Origin: Chloroflexota bacterium
GTDB lineage: Bacteria > Chloroflexota > FW602-bin22 > JAMCYS01
Assembly (NCBI GenBank): GCA_021847625.1
Contig: JAJZQK010000247.1
Location: forward strand, 1 to 5,974
Length of the DNA: 5,974 bases
Direction: 5' to 3'
The notes below the pieces were generated by a model. It was not told the origin of the DNA. It did no database searches and saw nothing but the letters and a program-made list of their open reading frames with translations. Shown here piece after piece: positions 3,271-5,974 of this stretch. A program made the position numbers and the translations under genes. Numbering within the stretch: position 1 is the first letter of the stretch; every line of letters begins with the position of its first letter.

Positions 3271-5974
3271 TCACCGCACCTCCATGGCCCCGCCCAGGCT
3301 TTCGCCGCGCCATTCCGGCTGGTAGTAGGCGTAGACCTGCGACGTCACGGCCTGGGCCTTCACCGGGTAGAGGGCCTGGGCCTGGAACGTGAAGGTCAAC
3401 TCTTCGTTCGGCTGCATGTCCTCGATGTAGAGGATCACTTTGCGGCCGGCGATATCGTAGCGCTTGAGCTTCGGCTCGCGCTGGACCAGCTGCTCGATGC
3501 TGTCCGTGACCGGCGCGAAGCCCGTGGGCACGGCCACGTCCATCACCACCATCCCCGCCTCCATCGGCTCGGGCGGCGTGAACTTGATCGAGGCCTTGAC
3601 GGTGATGAGATCGTTCACCTCCACCTCGTCGACGCCGTAGTCCACGTTCATCTGGAAGATCGACAGCCGCGGTTCCTCGGCGTCGGGTACGTTGTAACGG
3701 CGCACGGACTGAAGAACGATCTGCCCCTTGCCCTTGGCCTCGACCATGAGGGTGCCGCCGGTGGGCACGTCGATCACCTGCAGCACGTCGGCGTTGGTCG
3801 GATCGATGCGTACCTCTTTCTGCCAATCGCCGGAGCGCAGCGTGACCGTGGCGTCGACGTCCGACTTGGCGTTGGTGGCAAAGCGCGTCAGCGCCTGCAG
3901 GCCGACGACGGTGTCCTGCGTGGAGCCGAAGCCGCCGAGGGCGTTGCGCTTGGACAGCAGCCACTTGGTAGCCCGCGAGGCGGTCAGCTGGTCGCCGTGC
4001 TCGATGAGGGCCAGGGTGGCGTAGGCCGTCGTCTCGATGACGGCGCTCTCGTTGGGCCGCGGCATCGGCATAACCCTTGGCGCCACGCCGGGCTGCTCGG
4101 GGGCCAGCGGCTCGGGCACGATCCGCTCGTCACCCCAGTAGAGGCCGTCCTCTCCCTCGTGGGCCATGCTCATTAGCTTGTCGTAAGCGGCGCCGGCCTT
4201 GCCGCTCTTCGCCAGCTCCAGGGCGTAGGTGGTGATGGCCACCGCGTAGGGGTCGTCAAGCGAGTTGAGCGAGTTCTCCAGGTAGCGGATCGCCTTGGCC
4301 GAGGCGGTCGTTTCGCCGGCCTCCTGCAGGGCGATGGCCACGTAGGCCGTCAGCGCGGGCTTGCCCTTGAGGCCGCCCAGCATGTCCTGGTGGTGGATGA
4401 AGCCAACCGGCTCGAAGGAGCCGTCCGCCTGCTGGTGCTTGACGATCCATCTTTGGGCGGCCGAGAGGACGGCGTCGTCGATGTAGATCGTGCCCTTGGC
4501 CTGGGCAAAGGTCTTGAGGACGAAGGCCGTCAACCAGAGGCTGCCCTCCTTGTCCTGGTTGCCGAAGGCCGAGAAGCTGCCATCGCTGCGCCGGTAGGTT
4601 AGCTCGCGCTGGTAGCCGGTGACCATCAGCGTCTCCGCCTTGGCCATGACCTCCGGCTTCATCTGCCCCGTCTCTTTCAGGTAGTTGGTGACGAAGACGT
4701 TGGGGGCGAAGAGGATCATGTTCTGCTCGCCGCAGCCGAACGGCATCCGCAGCAGCCCCTCCAGGCCCTGGATCGATTGGGTAAGGAAGTTCCCCGTGAG
4801 GGCGACGTAGCCGCGGGCGGACCCGTCGATGATAGGTACGGGCAGCGACATATCGACCTGGCGGGCGGACCCGGCGGCGAGGACGGCGTTCTCCACTTCC
4901 TCGCGGGCCACGCCTTCCGGCTCGACGATCAGGTCCTTGACGATGGCGTCGGCGGCCGAGGTCGAGCGGGCGGTGATCTTGATCTGCCGCGTGCCCAGCT
5001 GCTTGGGACTGATAGTGAAGGAGACGCCGCCCACCTCGTTCGGCCCGACCTGCACCGTCTTCTGCGCGTCGTCGGCCAGGTCGAACCAGTCGTCGGCCTC
5101 GATCTGGACCACGAACTGCTGGGCGGTGTCGAGATAGTTGTAGAGCGCCACCTTGACCGGGAACCGCTCGCCCCTGATGACGGAGTAGGGCAGGTCGATC
5201 TGCACGAAGAACGGCTGCATCACCCGCAACTGCGCCTCCGCCAGGCCCAGGCCCGTCTCCTTGGAGAGGGCGACCGCGCGCATCATCCAGGTGGTGATGC
5301 TGTCGGGGGCCGTGAAGCGCTTCGTGGCCTGGCCGGAGCTATCCGTCGTCAGCTCCTCCCAGATCCAGGTCTCGGGGAAGAACTGGCGCACGCGCTGCAC
5401 GTCGGCGAGCTGCGCGTCCTGGGACACCCCTGTCGGCTGCGGCACCTTCGCTGCTTCCTCCACGGCGGCCGATTGGGCTGCCTGGGGTGCCAAGAGGGGG
5501 GGCATCGCGCCACCGGCCGCCCTGCCGAAGTCCATCTTCACCGGGTTTTCGTAATCCTTGCCGTCGGGCACGTACTTGTTGCTCATCACGACCACGCCCG
5601 CGTCCTGGAAGACGTCCTTGGCGCCCAGCACGCTCACCTTCTCGAAGATGGGCCGGGCCTCGTGCAGCTCGGCCTGGGGCTGCTGGTAGAGCCGTTCCAG
5701 TTCGGCGAAGACCTGCTGCAGGTTCAGACGATTCTCGGCGAGGATGAAGACCGACTTGTCGACGGCCACCAGGCCGACCTTCGCCGGGCCCTGGGTCTGC
5801 ACGTTGACGGCCACCTCGTCGCCCGGCTTAACCTCCTCCTGGCTGAAGGCCACCTGCACCTTCTGGGGCAGGTCGCCGGAGACGGTGAAGGGAAGGTAGT
5901 CGGCGGTTACTTCCGAGGTCGGCAACACCTGGTAGACCAGCAGACGAGCCTCCGGCGACATTAGCGGCGTCACG
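3271..5974 (-). CDS. Alpha-2-macroglobulin family protein, animal type (C-terminal part; gene start outside window)
   Basis: The frame is open to the window edge. The first visible codons are internal (GTG at 5973), so perhaps 500-600 N-terminal residues (signal, MG1-MG5) are missing. Such proteins trap proteases: cutting the bait releases a thioester that couples to the attacker. Order, numbering from 5973: end of an MG domain (LLVYQVLPTSEVTAD, 11-25); MG6 with a bait-like insert rich in Ala, Pro and Gln (~120-190); MG7 (FFPETWIWEEL, 198-208; PYSVIRGE, 262-269); CUB part (~345-385); thioester domain (~390-700) with PFGCGEQNM, thioester C414 and Q417; second CUB part (~700-775); receptor-binding-like domain (~800-895). 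H528 lies 114 residues after C414 (IHHQDMLGG), as in C3. C414 is the sole Cys. The sequence is close to the vertebrate A2M pattern rather than E. coli YfhM (GCLEQ). Location outside the cytoplasm is inferred; the signal is not in view. Stop at 3271, terminator at 3197-3236. Confidence 0.93.
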   Translation of the reverse strand, partial: VTPLMSPEARLLVYQVLPTSEVTADYLPFTVSGDLPQKVQVAFSQEEVKPGDEVAVNVQTQGPAKVGLVAVDKSVFILAENRLNLQQVFAELERLYQQPQAELHEARPIFEKVSVLGAKDVFQDAGVVVMSNKYVPDGKDYENPVKMDFGRAAGGAMPPLLAPQAAQSAAVEEAAKVPQPTGVSQDAQLADVQRVRQFFPETWIWEELTTDSSGQATKRFTAPDSITTWMMRAVALSKETGLGLAEAQLRVMQPFFVQIDLPYSVIRGERFPVKVALYNYLDTAQQFVVQIEADDWFDLADDAQKTVQVGPNEVGGVSFTISPKQLGTRQIKITARSTSAADAIVKDLIVEPEGVAREEVENAVLAAGSARQVDMSLPVPIIDGSARGYVALTGNFLTQSIQGLEGLLRMPFGCGEQNMILFAPNVFVTNYLKETGQMKPEVMAKAETLMVTGYQRELTYRRSDGSFSAFGNQDKEGSLWLTAFVLKTFAQAKGTIYIDDAVLSAAQRWIVKHQQADGSFEPVGFIHHQDMLGGLKGKPALTAYVAIALQEAGETTASAKAIRYLENSLNSLDDPYAVAITTYALELAKSGKAGAAYDKLMSMAHEGEDGLYWGDERIVPEPLAPEQPGVAPRVMPMPRPNESAVIETTAYATLALIEHGDQLTASRATKWLLSKRNALGGFGSTQDTVVGLQALTRFATNAKSDVDATVTLRSGDWQKEVRIDPTNADVLQVIDVPTGGTLMVEAKGKGQIVLQSVRRYNVPDAEEPRLSIFQMNVDYGVDEVEVNDLITVKASIKFTPPEPMEAGMVVMDVAVPTGFAPVTDSIEQLVQREPKLKRYDIAGRKVILYIEDMQPNEELTFTFQAQALYPVKAQAVTSQVYAYYQPEWRGESLGGAMEVR

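Noticed and set aside
3260..3964. Minus-strand frame of 234 codons inside the macroglobulin gene
   Set aside because: Very rich in Arg, Ala and Gly, typical of a shifted frame of a high-GC gene. The main frame here encodes the conserved receptor-binding-like domain.
4777..5964. Open frame of 395 codons on the + strand opposite the macroglobulin gene
   Set aside because: It is rich in Gly, His, Leu, Arg, Asp and Val with no domain pattern, as expected for the antisense of a GC-rich gene. The minus strand carries strong protein homology across the same span.
3271..5974. A CRISPR array, toxin-antitoxin pair or phage-defence cassette as the 'hidden system'
   Set aside because: No spaced direct repeats and no small overlapping gene pairs are seen, and no defence-type domains occur anywhere in the window. 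The macroglobulin is the only plausible defence-related protein, and it acts on proteases.

Overview
The window is about 63% G+C by eye and reads as part of a high-GC bacterial chromosome. A Chloroflexota (Anaerolineae-like) source is my best guess. It rests on LGFP-like 'yf..(f/w)..yw...GG...lGyP' modules in front of a secreted enzyme domain, on an extended -10 promoter of the TGC-TACAAT kind, and on small GC-rich hairpin repeats between genes. This is inference; there is no rRNA or marker gene here.

Layout. Positions 1-300 are an intergenic region holding a compound palindromic repeat (1-89) and then the promoter and leader of a bacterioferritin gene (309-791, + strand). That gene ends at a strong hairpin terminator (814-847). 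Directly after it is a short piece that is easily missed: 45 codons (848-985, + strand) that read as the C-terminal part of a RidA/YjgF-family deaminase whose N-terminal half is gone. On the minus strand, convergent with ferritin, is a secreted protein of 691 residues (898-2973) with a signal peptide, two LGFP-like modules and a GH5-like (cellulase/mannanase superfamily) catalytic domain. Its last ~29 codons are antisense to the RidA remnant, so its 3' end appears to have been rebuilt at a rearrangement junction. A further intergenic stretch (2974-3270) holds that gene's ribosome binding site and a weak promoter candidate, a CCCTCTCCC-type hairpin repeat, and a near-perfect terminator for the next gene.

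The rest (3271 to the window edge, minus strand) is the C-terminal ~900 residues of an alpha-2-macroglobulin-family protein. It runs off the window, and roughly its N-terminal third to two fifths is missing. It has the animal-type thioester motif (PFGCGEQNM), a candidate bait region, and the animal-type C-terminal receptor-binding-like domain. It also has a histidine 114 residues after the thioester Cys, in the context IHHQDMLGG, as in complement C3/C4B (IHQEMIGG). The thioester Cys is the only cysteine in the 900 residues. This is the most interesting object in the window.

How the genes work together: I see no evidence for a single multi-gene system. The macroglobulin and the GH5-like gene are co-directional but separated by a terminator. 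Both are likely to act outside the cytoplasm (protease trapping and polysaccharide attack, respectively). Ferritin is a separate cytoplasmic iron-storage unit that ends convergently. The junction at 840-990 looks like a scar of rearrangement.
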